Source: JAUIIK01 sp963745675
Lineage (GTDB): Bacteria; Chloroflexota; Chloroflexia; Thermomicrobiales; CFX8
DNA: 64,000 nucleotides
Direction of reading: 5' to 3'
Assembly: GCA_963745675.1 (NCBI GenBank)
Contig: CAVUYM010000031.1
Location: 62,001-126,000 of the forward strand
Every line of letters starts with the position of its first letter. The stretch's first letter is position 1. The position numbers were made by a program, and so were the translations under genes. Below the pieces are notes generated by a model. That model saw only the letters and a program-made list of their open reading frames with translations, was not told where the DNA came from and searched no databases. This document shows, in pieces, positions 10,750 to 20,165 of the stretch.

Positions 10750-10870
10750 TCCCTCACCCCTTGAGCAGGGAACAGGTAGTAGGTAACAGGGAATAGCAGA
10801 AGAAGAATTGATAAAGCCACTCCAGTCTGCCTACAACCTACTCACTACAAACTACAAACTGGTTCCGCGC
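10750..10870. repeat. Dispersed intergenic repeat, copy 1
   Basis: An AT-richer stretch of about 120 bp between two minus-strand genes. It contains GGGAACAGGTAGTAGGTAAC, then CAGGGAATAGCAGA, and later TGCCTACAACCTACTCACTA followed by CAAACTACAAACTGGTTCCG. Nearly the same words recur at 35586-35701, and the first half recurs at 57668-57808. The two halves are roughly complementary (GTAGTAGGT against ACCTACTCACTAC), so the transcript could fold. Confidence 0.7.
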
Positions 10871-10872
10871 CC

Positions 10873-11835
10873 TTAGAGCGCCGCCCGCCGGAACTGGTGG
10901 GACACGCTGGCGCCGGTGTGGATGCGGGCGATGGTTTCGCCGATCAGGCCAGCGACAGAGAGGACAGTAATTTTCGGGATGCGCTTTTCGGCGGGGATCG
11001 CGATGGAGTTAGTCAAGACAACCTCATTGATGGGCGCAAGCGCCAGCCGTTCGATGGCCGGACCACTGAGGACGCCATGCGTTGCCAGCGCATAAACGGC
11101 GGTTGCGCCGCGATCGATACAAACTTCAGCCGCCTGGCAGATCGATCCAGCGGTGTTGATCTCGTCGTCGAAAAGAATCGCGGTGCAGTCGCTGACGCTG
11201 CCGATCAGGTTGAGGACTTCACTTGCATCCCGGTTATCGGCACGCCGCTTCTCGATGATTGCAAGTGGAGCATCCAGTAGCTCGGCCAGATTTCGTGCGC
11301 GTTTGGAGTTGCCAAGATCGGGTGAGACGACGACCGGGTTCGGGACGTTCTGCTCGGAAATATAGTCGGCGAGCTGGTACATGGCGGTCAATTCATCGAC
11401 CGGGATGTCGAAGAAACCCTGAATCTGACCGGCGTGCAGATCGATCGTCAGCACACGGTCCGCCCCGGAAACGCCGATCATGTCGGCCAGCAGACGAGCC
11501 GTTATCGGCACGCGCGGCTGGTCTTTCTTATCAGTTCGTCCGTATCCGTAGTAGGGAATAACGGCGGTAATGCGGCCGGCTGAAGCGCGCTTGAGGGTGT
11601 CGATCATGATCAGCAGTTCCATGATCGAGTCCGATACGGGGCTGGAGAAGGATTGAACGACAAAGACATCGTTCTCACGCACGCTTTCACCAATACGCAC
11701 GAAGATGTTGCCGTTGGAGAATTTGAAGACCTCTGCGCGTCCCGGCGGAATATCGACATAGGCGCAGATCTCTCGCGTCAAATCGAGGTTCGAGTTCCCT
11801 CCAAGGATCGTCATTTGATCGTAGTACCTGGCCAT
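10873..11835 (-). CDS. prs: Ribose-phosphate pyrophosphokinase
   Basis: PRPP synthetase, making 5-phosphoribosyl-1-pyrophosphate from ribose 5-phosphate and ATP for nucleotide, His and Trp synthesis. The 320-residue length is standard. Class I features are the flexible-loop and ATP region (VIPYYGYGRTDKKDQPRVPI), the DLHAGQIQGFFDIPVD signature, and the PRPP-binding loop ILFDDEINTAGSI, where the canonical sequence is DDMIDTAGT. It lies 17 bp downstream of rnc on the same strand and probably forms an operon with it. The start ATG is not preceded by a strong Shine-Dalgarno. Confidence 0.96.
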   Translation of the reverse strand: MARYYDQMTILGGNSNLDLTREICAYVDIPPGRAEVFKFSNGNIFVRIGESVRENDVFVVQSFSSPVSDSIMELLIMIDTLKRASAGRITAVIPYYGYGRTDKKDQPRVPITARLLADMIGVSGADRVLTIDLHAGQIQGFFDIPVDELTAMYQLADYISEQNVPNPVVVSPDLGNSKRARNLAELLDAPLAIIEKRRADNRDASEVLNLIGSVSDCTAILFDDEINTAGSICQAAEVCIDRGATAVYALATHGVLSGPAIERLALAPINEVVLTNSIAIPAEKRIPKITVLSVAGLIGETIARIHTGASVSHQFRRAAL

Positions 11836-11852
11836 GCGGGAACCTGCCTCTC

Positions 11853-12647
11853 TTAGGGCGTCGCTCTATTGGTTTCAACGTCAGTCGTGTCTTCATCGGT
11901 CGTGTCCGTGTCGGCGCATTGCCTCCCCATGCGAATTAGTGCGTCTTTCGCCGCGGCCTGTTCGGCTATGCGCTTGGAACGTCCTTCCCCAGACCCAATC
12001 ACTCTTCCACGGTGTTGAGCCTCGATCACAAATGTCCGGTCGTGATCGGGCCCCTGTTGGGAGATAACGACATATTCAGGGAGGAGCGTGTCCGTTTGTT
12101 GAATCTGTTCCTGCAGGAGGCCTTTGTAGTTCGTGAGGTCCCTGGTTGAGAATAGGCGCTCGATATCTCTATCGAGAATAACGTCGATAAATGCGCGTGT
12201 CGATTCAAAGCCCTGGTCGAGATAGAGCGCGCCGACAACCGCCTCGAAGGCTCCGGCGAGCGTACGCTGGCTGACGACGCCGTCCTGTATTTCGCCACGC
12301 CCGACACGGAGTAATGATCCCAGATTAAGCTCTTCAGCCCAGTCCGCCAGCGTTTCGCGACGCACCAATGTCGCACGCATAACCGTCAGCCGGCCCTCGG
12401 GCATCTCCGGGAATTTCTGATATAGATATTCCGCGACCAACAGATCCAGAACAGCGTCGCCAAGAAACTCGAGCCGCTCGTTGGACTCTCCAACTTCCGG
12501 TTCTGACCCGGTGACTGGTTCATTCAACAGCGATGAATGAACCAGCGCCAACTGCAGTAATTCACGATTCCGGAAGGTTACGCCGAGTGCTTCTTCGGCG
12601 ACGTCAATGCGTTCGTGGCTCGCTTCAGTCACCGGTACCGAGCACAT
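11853..12647 (-). CDS. rnc: Ribonuclease III
   Basis: Double-strand-specific RNase for rRNA and mRNA processing. The catalytic domain shows NERLEFLGDAVLDLLVAEYL, with the Glu/Asp metal ligands, and the second acidic cluster TLAGAFEAVVGALYLDQG. The C-terminal double-stranded RNA-binding domain is visible (DLTNYKGLLQEQIQQ through RSKRIAEQAAAKDALIRMG). I chose the ATG at 12647 (264 residues); a GTG at about 12632 that overlaps the preceding stop is the alternative. Longer upstream extension would read through the neighbouring gene. An acidic Asp/Thr-rich tail ends the protein. Confidence 0.93.
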   Translation of the reverse strand: MCSVPVTEASHERIDVAEEALGVTFRNRELLQLALVHSSLLNEPVTGSEPEVGESNERLEFLGDAVLDLLVAEYLYQKFPEMPEGRLTVMRATLVRRETLADWAEELNLGSLLRVGRGEIQDGVVSQRTLAGAFEAVVGALYLDQGFESTRAFIDVILDRDIERLFSTRDLTNYKGLLQEQIQQTDTLLPEYVVISQQGPDHDRTFVIEAQHRGRVIGSGEGRSKRIAEQAAAKDALIRMGRQCADTDTTDEDTTDVETNRATP

Positions 12648-13065
12648 TGGAGAGATTGATGCGGGCCTGGTCGGCAACCTCTTCAAGTGCGCCCCAGTCC
12701 ACTGATATCGTGTAGATGTAGTGATTGTTATCGGTCTCTCGTGTGATAGACGAAGCCAGCCTCGTGCGGACAAGGAAATTCACTAAAGCATCGGCCTGAC
12801 GATTATCTTCTTCAATACGATCATCGAGCGAAATTGAATCTCCGCCGGCTCGCGTCGCTTCGTATGCCCGTCGCAACCCATTGTGAAACGGGCCAGTCAT
12901 GCGCGCCATGCGAAGCTCTTCGACGCGAACGGCGCGCTCCTTACCTTCTTCGAGCTCATCACCGCGCTCGGAAGCGCCAGCGGCGAGATCAACTCGAATC
13001 TCGTCCTGGAGGGCGAGATACTTATTCAGAATATGATGCATCAATTTCTCGACGTCGCTGGCCAT
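12625..13065 (-). CDS. Hypothetical protein upstream of rnc
   Basis: A protein of 146 residues with no family I recognise. It is highly charged and largely helical: an N-terminal helix (MASDVEKLMHHILNKYLALQ), a Glu/Arg-rich middle, a helical segment (EDNRQADALVNFLVRTRL) and a final strand-helix (YIYTISVDWGALEEVADQAR). The ATG at 13065 has GGGGAT eight bases upstream. Its stop overlaps the 5' end of rnc, so the two are translationally coupled. It might act with RNase III, but that is only context. Confidence 0.75.
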   Translation of the reverse strand: MASDVEKLMHHILNKYLALQDEIRVDLAAGASERGDELEEGKERAVRVEELRMARMTGPFHNGLRRAYEATRAGGDSISLDDRIEEDNRQADALVNFLVRTRLASSITRETDNNHYIYTISVDWGALEEVADQARINLSNVLGTGD

Positions 13066-13193
13066 GCACACTTATCCCCGTTAGGCCCACCACCTGCCAT
13101 CGATTATAGAGGGTTATTGTCGGGCAGGAACAGGAGCAATATGTCAGGGATACAACGAGCGATCAGTCTCCGGCTGAAGATAACAGCGGAACA

Positions 13194-13916
13194 TCAATCA
13201 ACTCGCGGTGCGTACAGCGTCATGTTCTGGAAGATGAATCCGCCGGCCACACCAACCCCGAAACCGGCTAGGTGCACCCAGTAGGCTATGCTGAGCGGCA
13301 TTCCTGTCGGCCCAATGACCAGCACAAGTCCGGCGATCTGCGTGGCCAACCAAAACAGTAGCAGCCGGTTGAGGTTGAGATTAAACCAGCGCGAAGTGTG
13401 CGGTATCCGAATCCGAATCCCAACGCCTCCGGCAATAACCATGGCAGTACCAAAGAGCGTGGAGACGAGTCCACTCGCGCCGATCAACGGCATGGCCTCT
13501 GACGGGAACAGCAAAACATGCGACAAGCCCGAGACGATTGCCCCGGCAACGAGGAGCAAGAAGACCGCACGCCAACCGATACGCCACTCGACGACGCTCC
13601 CGACGAGCACCAACAACGTCACGTTCCAGAAGAAATGCTTCGCATCGGCGTGGAGCAATGTGAAGGTGAAGAGACGACTGTAGCTGGAGACATCTGTCCA
13701 TGACCAGATATCGGCACGCAATCCCATAGTATTGACAATCGAGGACGCCTGGACGCGACCTAGCGTCGACTCAAACAGCATGAATGCCATGAGCATGGAC
13801 GACAAGGCGAACGTGACAAAGGCAGGAGTAGGGGTTCTCGCACCGCCGTGCTGTGCCGGACGAACCCACCTGACCGGGTGGATGCTTGTCTGGTTGTGAT
13901 TGAGACCAAGCGTCAC
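13194..13916 (-). CDS. Rhomboid family intramembrane serine protease
   Basis: Six or so hydrophobic segments with the rhomboid hallmarks: HFFWN (His94, Asn98) in the second helix, the nucleophile in LIGASGLVST (Ser148), and the partner His215 in IAYWVHLAGFGVG. All catalytic residues are present, so the enzyme is predicted active, cutting transmembrane substrates. Length of 240 residues fits the basic bacterial class. Upstream of the start lies a run of AGTAC/TAGTAC units at 13937-13954 that may be an operator. Confidence 0.92.
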   Translation of the reverse strand: MTLGLNHNQTSIHPVRWVRPAQHGGARTPTPAFVTFALSSMLMAFMLFESTLGRVQASSIVNTMGLRADIWSWTDVSSYSRLFTFTLLHADAKHFFWNVTLLVLVGSVVEWRIGWRAVFLLLVAGAIVSGLSHVLLFPSEAMPLIGASGLVSTLFGTAMVIAGGVGIRIRIPHTSRWFNLNLNRLLLFWLATQIAGLVLVIGPTGMPLSIAYWVHLAGFGVGVAGGFIFQNMTLYAPRVD

Positions 13917-13936
13917 AAAAACACCTACACTCCGAA

Positions 13937-13954
13937 AGTACTAGTACTTAGTAC
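13937..13954. promoter_or_regulatory. Palindromic AGTAC repeat upstream of rhomboid gene
   Basis: AGTACTAGTACT is a perfect 12-bp palindrome, followed at once by a third TAGTAC. It sits about 20 bp before the rhomboid start. A transcription-factor site is plausible, but no binding family is recognised. The rest of the 230-bp gap up to 14146 shows nothing else I can support. Confidence 0.3.
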
Positions 13955-14146
13955 ACAAACACCGGTACGAAGGTACCATAGCCGGCCCGGACTACAAGGG
14001 GTGATTAGTTCGCTTTAGGCTCACTATTCTTACATCGCACAACAATAGCGCCTCCCTGGTCTCGCACCGTCAATAGAAGTACAAATGTTCTATCTCATGC
14101 TAGACTCTGTACGTCCAGTGAATTGAAGCGGTGAACGGGGGACGAT

Positions 14147-15400
14147 GTGGTGCTAGAACTTTCCATCAAACAGGCGCGGCGATTGATGCTTGGCGCTCAA
14201 CTCCTGGCCGGGCCAACCCCGAAACGCCCAACAAAAAAGCGCATGCACGAAACTATCCGCCAGATCGGCGTCGTCCAGATCGACTCAATCAGCGTCGTCG
14301 AACGCAGCCATCACCTGGTGCTCTGGAGCAGGCTCGGGAACCACCCGACAGAATGGCTCCACGAGCTGCACTACGAGGAACGCGCCCTTTTCGAATACTG
14401 GTCGCACGCCTGCGCCTATACGCCGATCGAACTTTACGGCCCGTTTCGGCGCAGGATGCTCGACCACGAACGCCTACGCAGTAATCGCGCAAAAGAATGG
14501 ATCGAAGAGAATCAGGATGTCATGGACCACGTCGTCGAGTTCGTACGCGGGAACGGCGCAGTCAGCACTCGTTCATTTGACCCGCCGAAGGGCGCCGAGA
14601 AGCCCAAAGCATGGGCCTGGTACGGCAACAAACCGACCAATCTGGCGCTCGACATTCTTTGGACCGACGGCACACTGATGATCGACCGGCGCGAAGGCTT
14701 CCAGCGTTTTTACGACCTGACCGAGCGGATACACCCGGAATGGAACGATGACGAGCATCTACCCTCAGAACAGGAAGCGCGGGATCAGATAGCCCAACGC
14801 ACGCTCCAGGCGCTTGGTGTCGCGACGGCGGCCTGGCTGCCAGACTACTTCCGGTCGAACTCAGCCGCGGGGCTCATCCCGCGCAAACGATCCCAAGAGG
14901 TAATGGAAAGACTCGTCGAACTGGACGTGGCGATACCGGCTCGGGTACGAGGTTTGGAGGATGATGTCGTCGTCTGGAAAGAGCTACTGGAGCGCCGCAT
15001 TCCGCCGAGCCGAACGACGCTGCTATCGCCCTTCGACAGCCTGATTTGGGACCGCAGGCGAGCGCGGGAACTCTTCGACTACCAGGTCAAGTTCGAGGTC
15101 TACATACCGCGCGACAAGCGCCGCTACGGCTATTACAACCTGGCGATCCTGCATCGCGACGAACTGGTCGGCCAGCTTGACCCCAAGGTCGACCGCAAAG
15201 CGCGCCGTCTAACGATCAACAGCCTGCACCTCGAGCCGGAATTTGTCGGGAAGGATGACGATCGCTTCTACGCCTCCCTCGCCGATACGCTGCGCGATTT
15301 CATGGCCTTCAACGGCGCGGACGAGATTCAGGTTGAGTGGTCGAACCCGGACGAAGCAGCCGGCAGATTGACGGACGCATTGCGTTCGACAGGAAACTGA
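14147..15400 (+). CDS. YcaQ-like winged-helix DNA glycosylase family protein
   Basis: A 417-residue member of the HTH_42/YcaQ family; characterised members (AlkX/YcaQ, AlkZ) unhook interstrand crosslinks in DNA by N-glycosidic cleavage. The QxD catalytic motif is visible in IGVVQIDSISVVERSHHLVLW. Other family landmarks are EYWSHACAYTP and the C-terminal LLSPFDSLIWDRRRARELFDY and KRRYGYYNLAIL. The start is GTG at 14147 or the next GTG codon, both behind a GGGGGA sequence. It is monocistronic, converges on a YugP-like gene and ends at a hairpin terminator. Confidence 0.88.
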   Translation: MVLELSIKQARRLMLGAQLLAGPTPKRPTKKRMHETIRQIGVVQIDSISVVERSHHLVLWSRLGNHPTEWLHELHYEERALFEYWSHACAYTPIELYGPFRRRMLDHERLRSNRAKEWIEENQDVMDHVVEFVRGNGAVSTRSFDPPKGAEKPKAWAWYGNKPTNLALDILWTDGTLMIDRREGFQRFYDLTERIHPEWNDDEHLPSEQEARDQIAQRTLQALGVATAAWLPDYFRSNSAAGLIPRKRSQEVMERLVELDVAIPARVRGLEDDVVVWKELLERRIPPSRTTLLSPFDSLIWDRRRARELFDYQVKFEVYIPRDKRRYGYYNLAILHRDELVGQLDPKVDRKARRLTINSLHLEPEFVGKDDDRFYASLADTLRDFMAFNGADEIQVEWSNPDEAAGRLTDALRSTGN

Positions 15401-15432
15401 AGAAACCCGAACGCTTTCCCGGTCAACGACAA

Positions 15433-15477
15433 TTCCCCTCTTCATTTCGACCCGTCAAGGATTCATGAAGAGGGGAA
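15433..15477. terminator. Bidirectional hairpin between convergent genes
   Basis: A perfect 13-bp inverted repeat, TTCCCCTCTTCAT at 15433-15445 and its complement at 15465-15477, separated by 19 bases. It stands between two convergent genes. No long T-run follows on either side, so it may work poorly or bidirectionally. A related CCCCTCTTCA stem recurs at 42483-42518. Confidence 0.55.
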
Positions 15478-15512
15478 GCTGCTAGTTCAAGTGGAATGAA
15501 TTTCCAGAACGC

Positions 15513-16199
15513 CTAGTCGCGTCGCATACCCATAACGACCATCACCCAGTAGAGCAGAGACATGACCGCGGCGGCGAAGCCAGCGATGTAGGTCCAGGCA
15601 GCTGCATTGAGCACCTGGCGATTCTGATCGTACTCCGTCCGATCGACGAACCCGAGCGTTTGGAGCTCGACCATCGCGCGCGAAGAGGCATTGAACTCGA
15701 CCGGCAGGGTGATCAGAGCGAACAAGGTGCCGGCACCAAACAGAGCGATGCCAACCCAGGCCAGCGGGGTCAGCTGCAGTATGACGCCAGCAATAAGGAC
15801 GATAAAGCCAATGTTCGAACCGAGGCCCGCTACTGGAACGAGAGCGCTACGAGCCTGGAGCGGAGCATAGCCTTCGGCGTGCTGCAGGGCATGGCCGGAT
15901 TCATGCGCGGCAATGCCCATCGCGGCAACTGAACTGGAGCGATAGACCGGCTCTGATAGCCGCAATGTACGTGAGCGCGGATCGTAATGATCGGTCAATT
16001 GTCCGGCGATCGGTTCGACTGGCACATCCGAAAGCCCATGCGAGTCGAGGATATAGCGCGCTGTTTCCGCACCGGTCATGCGGCGCTGATTTGGAATCTG
16101 CGAGTACTTCTGGAAGGTCGATTTGACCTTGTGTTGCGCCCAGAGCATTAGAACAATGGTCGGGGCCATCATAATCAAATAGAGAGGATCGAAGAACAT
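15513..16199 (-). CDS. YugP-like zinc metallopeptidase
   Basis: A 228-residue integral-membrane protease of the Zn_peptidase_2 (YugP) family. The zinc-binding HExxH is in GIAAHESGHALQHAEG (His99, Glu100, His103). The sequence starts with an N-terminal transmembrane helix, and three more hydrophobic segments follow the active site (about 125-147, 149-170, and 200-224). The family's physiological substrate is unknown, but membrane-protein quality control is likely. The gene is divergent from the polyprenyl synthase gene. Confidence 0.9.
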   Translation of the reverse strand: MFFDPLYLIMMAPTIVLMLWAQHKVKSTFQKYSQIPNQRRMTGAETARYILDSHGLSDVPVEPIAGQLTDHYDPRSRTLRLSEPVYRSSSVAAMGIAAHESGHALQHAEGYAPLQARSALVPVAGLGSNIGFIVLIAGVILQLTPLAWVGIALFGAGTLFALITLPVEFNASSRAMVELQTLGFVDRTEYDQNRQVLNAAAWTYIAGFAAAVMSLLYWVMVVMGMRRD

Positions 16200-16406
16200 T
16201 TCCGTTCCCCTTCAGGGAATAAAGACAATTTGGAGGGCCAGCCGATACTCGAATGTCATCGATTTGCTGGCAACACTCACCGGACGAACGAACCGTCCAT
16301 CCGCATTAATAATAACGCTCGATGAGCTGTTTTCGTTCCCCTCATTCGGGGGCGGCGGCAACCGAACGAGCGCCAGATCAGTACCGTACTGTTATAGTAT
16401 GCCGCA

Positions 16407-17518
16407 GTGAGCGCTAGTGTTGCGCTGGAAGGCCCCGGTACGTTCGTTGGAAGGCCTACACCGCTGCAAACGAGAATCTCACCCGCGACCTTTAGCGCGC
16501 GGCTCGATGGCATCTTAACCGACCTGCTGCTCGAACTGGAGGCAGAGGCACTCCAGCGAAGCGGGCAGGATCTACCGATCTATGATGTCTTGCGATACCA
16601 CCTTGGATACGCCGATGAGGCATTTCAGTCAGCCAGATTCGATCCGGGTAAACGCATTCGACCATTCATTTGCCTGCTAGCCTGCCAGGCGGCGGGGGGC
16701 GACGGCGAACAGGTTCTGCCCGTCGCGGCGGCAATCGAGATGATTCATAACTTCACACTGATCCACGATGACATTCAGGATCAGAGCGCGCTTCGACGCC
16801 ATCGCCCTACGATCTGGTCACTCTGGGGTACAGCTCAGGCGATCAACGCCGGTGACGCGCTCTTCACCGCCGCCCACTTGATGCTCGCAAAGAGCCGCGA
16901 GTGGGCTTGAGTGCAGAAACAATTCTCGACCTTTCTGACGAGCTCCACCGTACGACGCTGCGCATCGTTGAAGGTCAGGTGCTCGATCTGGGCTTCGAAA
17001 CCCGCCCGGATGTCAGTGCCAGCGAGTATTTGACGATGATTGGCGGCAAATCAGCGGCGATCATCGGCTATGCCTGCTTTGCTGGCGCAACGGTTGCCGG
17101 GGCGTCTCCTGATGCCACTGAGCATTTGCAGGAGTTCGGCAGGGCGACGGGTATAGCTTTTCAGATTCGTGACGATTTCCTGGGCGTCTGGCAAGCTTCA
17201 ACAGAGACAGGCAAACCAGAAGCTGACGATATTCGGCGGCGCAAGAAGTCGCTGCCGGTCCTATTGCTGCACGACAGGCTTTCCGATGCTGACTGGGAGA
17301 CAGTCGCTGAAATCTACCGGCAAACAGAGCTAGACGCGAGCCAGGTTCAGTACATTCTGGATTTGATGGAACACTACGAGATACGGCCACTAGTTCAGCA
17401 ACGCGTCCAGTACTGGCACGATGTTGCGGTTTCCCATCTCGAAGCCGCTATTCCCGACCCTGGAGCTCGCGCGGAACTCTTCGAACTGACCGAAGCGCTC
17501 GTCGAGCGACGGGCATAA
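16407..17518 (+). pseudogene. Polyprenyl (geranylgeranyl-type) diphosphate synthase, one-base frameshift
   Basis: A trans-isoprenyl diphosphate synthase that condenses isopentenyl diphosphate onto allylic primers. The first aspartate-rich motif is TLIHDDIQDQSALRRHRPT; substrate-binding GKRIRP is present; the second motif region is FQIRDDFLGVWQ, followed by GKPEADDIRRRKKSLPVL. The frame breaks at GGG 16903-16905; adding one G gives KSREWGLSAETILDLSDELH, the normal run of the family. The start is GTG. With the correction the protein is about 370 residues, slightly longer than usual because of an N-terminal extension. Confidence 0.88.
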
Positions 17519-17562
17519 GCGACCGCTCACATCAAGGCCTTCCTCACCCTCGCTCTACCTGG

Positions 17563-19029
17563 CTAGTCATCCCGTTCAGCGGCGGGCCAGGGGGCGACGC
17601 GGGTAGCGATGAGGATTGCAGCAACGGCTGAGACAGCGAAGATGATGAATATCAAACGGAACTGGCTCAACATTGGGTTCTCGCCAAGATAAATGGCCGT
17701 CCAGGTGATGCCGACGATGCCCCCCAGGAAAGCTGTCGTCGCGGCTACCCCGGCTGCCATACCGCTATAGTCACGCGGCGACGATTCGATGGCTGCCGCC
17801 TGACCTGCCGGGATCGACAGACCATTGCCGATGAAGACGATGCTCATCCCGACGGCAAACAACCACGGGTTATTCGACAGCCCGACCAGCAGCATTGAAA
17901 GCAGCAGACCTGCAACCATGATGCTGCGCCCGAGAATCAACGGCATCCTGCGTCCGTAGCGATCGGCCAGACGTCCACCGATCGGCGACGAAGCGGCCAT
18001 GCCTATCGTTCCCAGCGCTATGACGAGCCCACTGATGACGACCGACTGGTCGAGATACTCCTGGAGATAAATCGAAGCCACAACAGTCAGTGGGAATCCG
18101 GCTGAATTCATGAACATCTCGCCGAAGGCGGCGGCCCGGAATGAGCGAGTTAGATACAGGCGCACCTGGACAATCGGGTCAGCTTGACGCCACTCCCAGC
18201 GCACGAAGATCGCAACGACCATCGCCGCGCCAACATAGGCGAATGGCAACGCGACTAAAGGGATGTAACCGTCGCGCACAAGGGTCATCGGCAAAACAAT
18301 CGAGATCACAGAGAGTGCCAATAGAAGGATTCCGGCTGGATCGAAGCGGCTTTGCCAGCGCAGTCCGGTCGCGGGCCTGGTGTCATTCGGTATGTAGAGC
18401 AGCAACAGGATAAGCGCGCCGATTGAAAAAGGCAGGTTGGCGATGAAGATCGCCCGCCAGCCGAAGAGACCGGTCAGCGCTCCGCCGATGAAGGGGCCAC
18501 CGGCGATGGCGAATGAGGTTGCGGACCCGATCACTCCATAGGCGGATGCTCTCTGCGATTCGGGCAGGTTGACCCGAATCAGCGCCTTACCAGTGGGATA
18601 AGTTGCGCTGCCAAAGGTTGTCTGGAGCGCGCGCAGTACGACCAGCGTCCATAGCGACGGCGCGAAGGCGGCGGCGATCGTGATGAGCGTGTAGCCGATC
18701 AACGACACCATGAAGATGCGTCGATAGCCGATGATGTCGCCCAGCCGCCCGCCGACCGACTGCACCGACGAGGAGGCAATCATCGGCAGGATGATGACCC
18801 AGGATACCTTCGCCAGCGAAATCGAGAAATCGTCGGCGATATCCGGCAACGCCACGACGAGCATCGTGAAATTCCAGGGACCGGTCAACGTCCCGAGACC
18901 AACGGTCAGGAGAAGCAGCCAGGTCGGAACAGCTGACTTTCCACGTTGACTTAGAGGATCATCAATGCTTTGGCCCACAACGGCCGTACCCCGCACATCA
19001 CCCACGCCAGAGGGTACTTCGACGATCAC
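17563..19029 (-). CDS. MFS transporter, DHA2-like
   Basis: A 488-residue major facilitator with about 14 hydrophobic segments, as in the 14-TM drug:H+ antiporter group. Typical signatures are WVIILPMIASSSVQSVGGRLG followed by DIIGYRRIF (motif A), the motif C-like region GSATSFAIAGGPFIGGALTG, and the mid-loop GGRLADRYGRR. The N-terminal 30 residues are hydrophilic and the true start may lie downstream. It is probably an exporter; no regulator or substrate clue is adjacent. The stop lies 43 bp from the convergent polyprenyl synthase gene. Confidence 0.9.
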   Translation of the reverse strand: MIVEVPSGVGDVRGTAVVGQSIDDPLSQRGKSAVPTWLLLLTVGLGTLTGPWNFTMLVVALPDIADDFSISLAKVSWVIILPMIASSSVQSVGGRLGDIIGYRRIFMVSLIGYTLITIAAAFAPSLWTLVVLRALQTTFGSATYPTGKALIRVNLPESQRASAYGVIGSATSFAIAGGPFIGGALTGLFGWRAIFIANLPFSIGALILLLLYIPNDTRPATGLRWQSRFDPAGILLLALSVISIVLPMTLVRDGYIPLVALPFAYVGAAMVVAIFVRWEWRQADPIVQVRLYLTRSFRAAAFGEMFMNSAGFPLTVVASIYLQEYLDQSVVISGLVIALGTIGMAASSPIGGRLADRYGRRMPLILGRSIMVAGLLLSMLLVGLSNNPWLFAVGMSIVFIGNGLSIPAGQAAAIESSPRDYSGMAAGVAATTAFLGGIVGITWTAIYLGENPMLSQFRLIFIIFAVSAVAAILIATRVAPWPAAERDD

Positions 19030-19071
19030 CCGGAAGCACGGAAAATGACGGTCCTAATCCGTCGCCCAGCT

Positions 19072-20150
19072 TCACGACGGCAGGGCCGGAACGTCCAGTC
19101 CCCCGGCGGAGAGCGATTCCAGTGTTGCCCGGACGAGCCCGTAGGGACCGGAGAGCATCATGTCGCCATAGGGCACGGCCTGGTAGTAGCCAAGCGGGTC
19201 GGCAACGTGGCGGTTTGGTCCGGTGATCGCGACGAACTCGAAGCCACCCGCATGTGGGAAGTCCGAACTGAAGGCTGCGCCATGCCCGCCCTGAGCCTTC
19301 ACCTGCGTCATGCGTCAGCGAACCGTCCTGGAGCTGCCCGACCAACCCGGCGAGCCATTCCGGCGTCACCCCACCTGTGTGATGTTCGAACAAGCCATAG
19401 ATGCGTGAACCACGAAAAGCGACGGCGAAGGTATGCAGGTTGCCGACGTTGATCAGGATCGCTCCGCCGTCGCCAAGCGCATGTCGGGCAACGATTGGAT
19501 CACCGAGAATGCCGAGGACGGCAGCCGCTCCGGTATCCATGATGTACGAGCCAGGAAGCTGGCATGCGACGGCCTGCATACGAATCATCGCCGCTGGGGG
19601 CTCCTGGGAAGATCATGTTCAGCGCGTCACCGTCATTCTCGATCAGACCGCGCAGATATTCCGAACGATAGGCGCGCCCACGCTCGCCGGGGATATAGCC
19701 GTGATCCTGGACGGCAATCGCGAGGATTTCTGGCATGTCAACCTCGAAACGGTCGAGAAGATGTTGGATACCCTCAAGGTCGATATCAGAAAAATGGACC
19801 TTGACCGCGTCACCGGGCGAGTCGTCTACGATTCGAATACCCATCGCTTCGACCCGTTCGAGATCATTGTGGAGCGTGCGCGCTGCGCTGGCGGTGGCAG
19901 TCACCGGCAGGCCTTCAGCAAGGTGGGCTTCGACGGCATTGCCGGATGCGCCGCCGCCCATCAACCAACCGGAAAGATGCAGTGGGCGACGTTCCGTGGT
20001 CGCACGGGCGATGCGTTTAGCAACAACCTGGGTCTGCGAAGGCAGGATGAACTTGACGCAGTTCTCAATCGTGCGACGACTATCGTAGACAAGGATGTCC
20101 TGGGTGCCGCCACCGACATCGACTGCCAGAATCTGAACCGTTTCGGCCAT
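19072..20150 (-). pseudogene. DUF1786 family protein, two frameshifts
   Basis: DUF1786 proteins have an actin/Hsp70-like N-terminus, here ILAVDVGGGTQDILVYD; their function is unknown. The gene is split in three. At a GGGGG run at 19596-19600, dropping one base joins MIFPGAPPAAMIRMQAVACQ. At 19304-19317 TGCGTCA is tandemly duplicated; removing one 7-bp copy gives GSLTQVKAQGGHGAAFSSDF. The joined protein then shows the remaining family blocks: YIMDTGAAAVLG, INVGNLHTFAV, YGLFEHHTGG, FVAITGPNRH and PYGDMMLSGPYGLV. Start ATG at 20150. The neighbour downstream is an MFS transporter and upstream a metallophosphoesterase. Confidence 0.85.
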
Positions 20151-20165
20151 TCACGTTCCTTAATC

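Noticed and set aside
16407..16910. An independent short prenyl transferase
   Set aside because: The second half follows immediately in another frame with the missing Asp-rich region; it is one gene with an indel.
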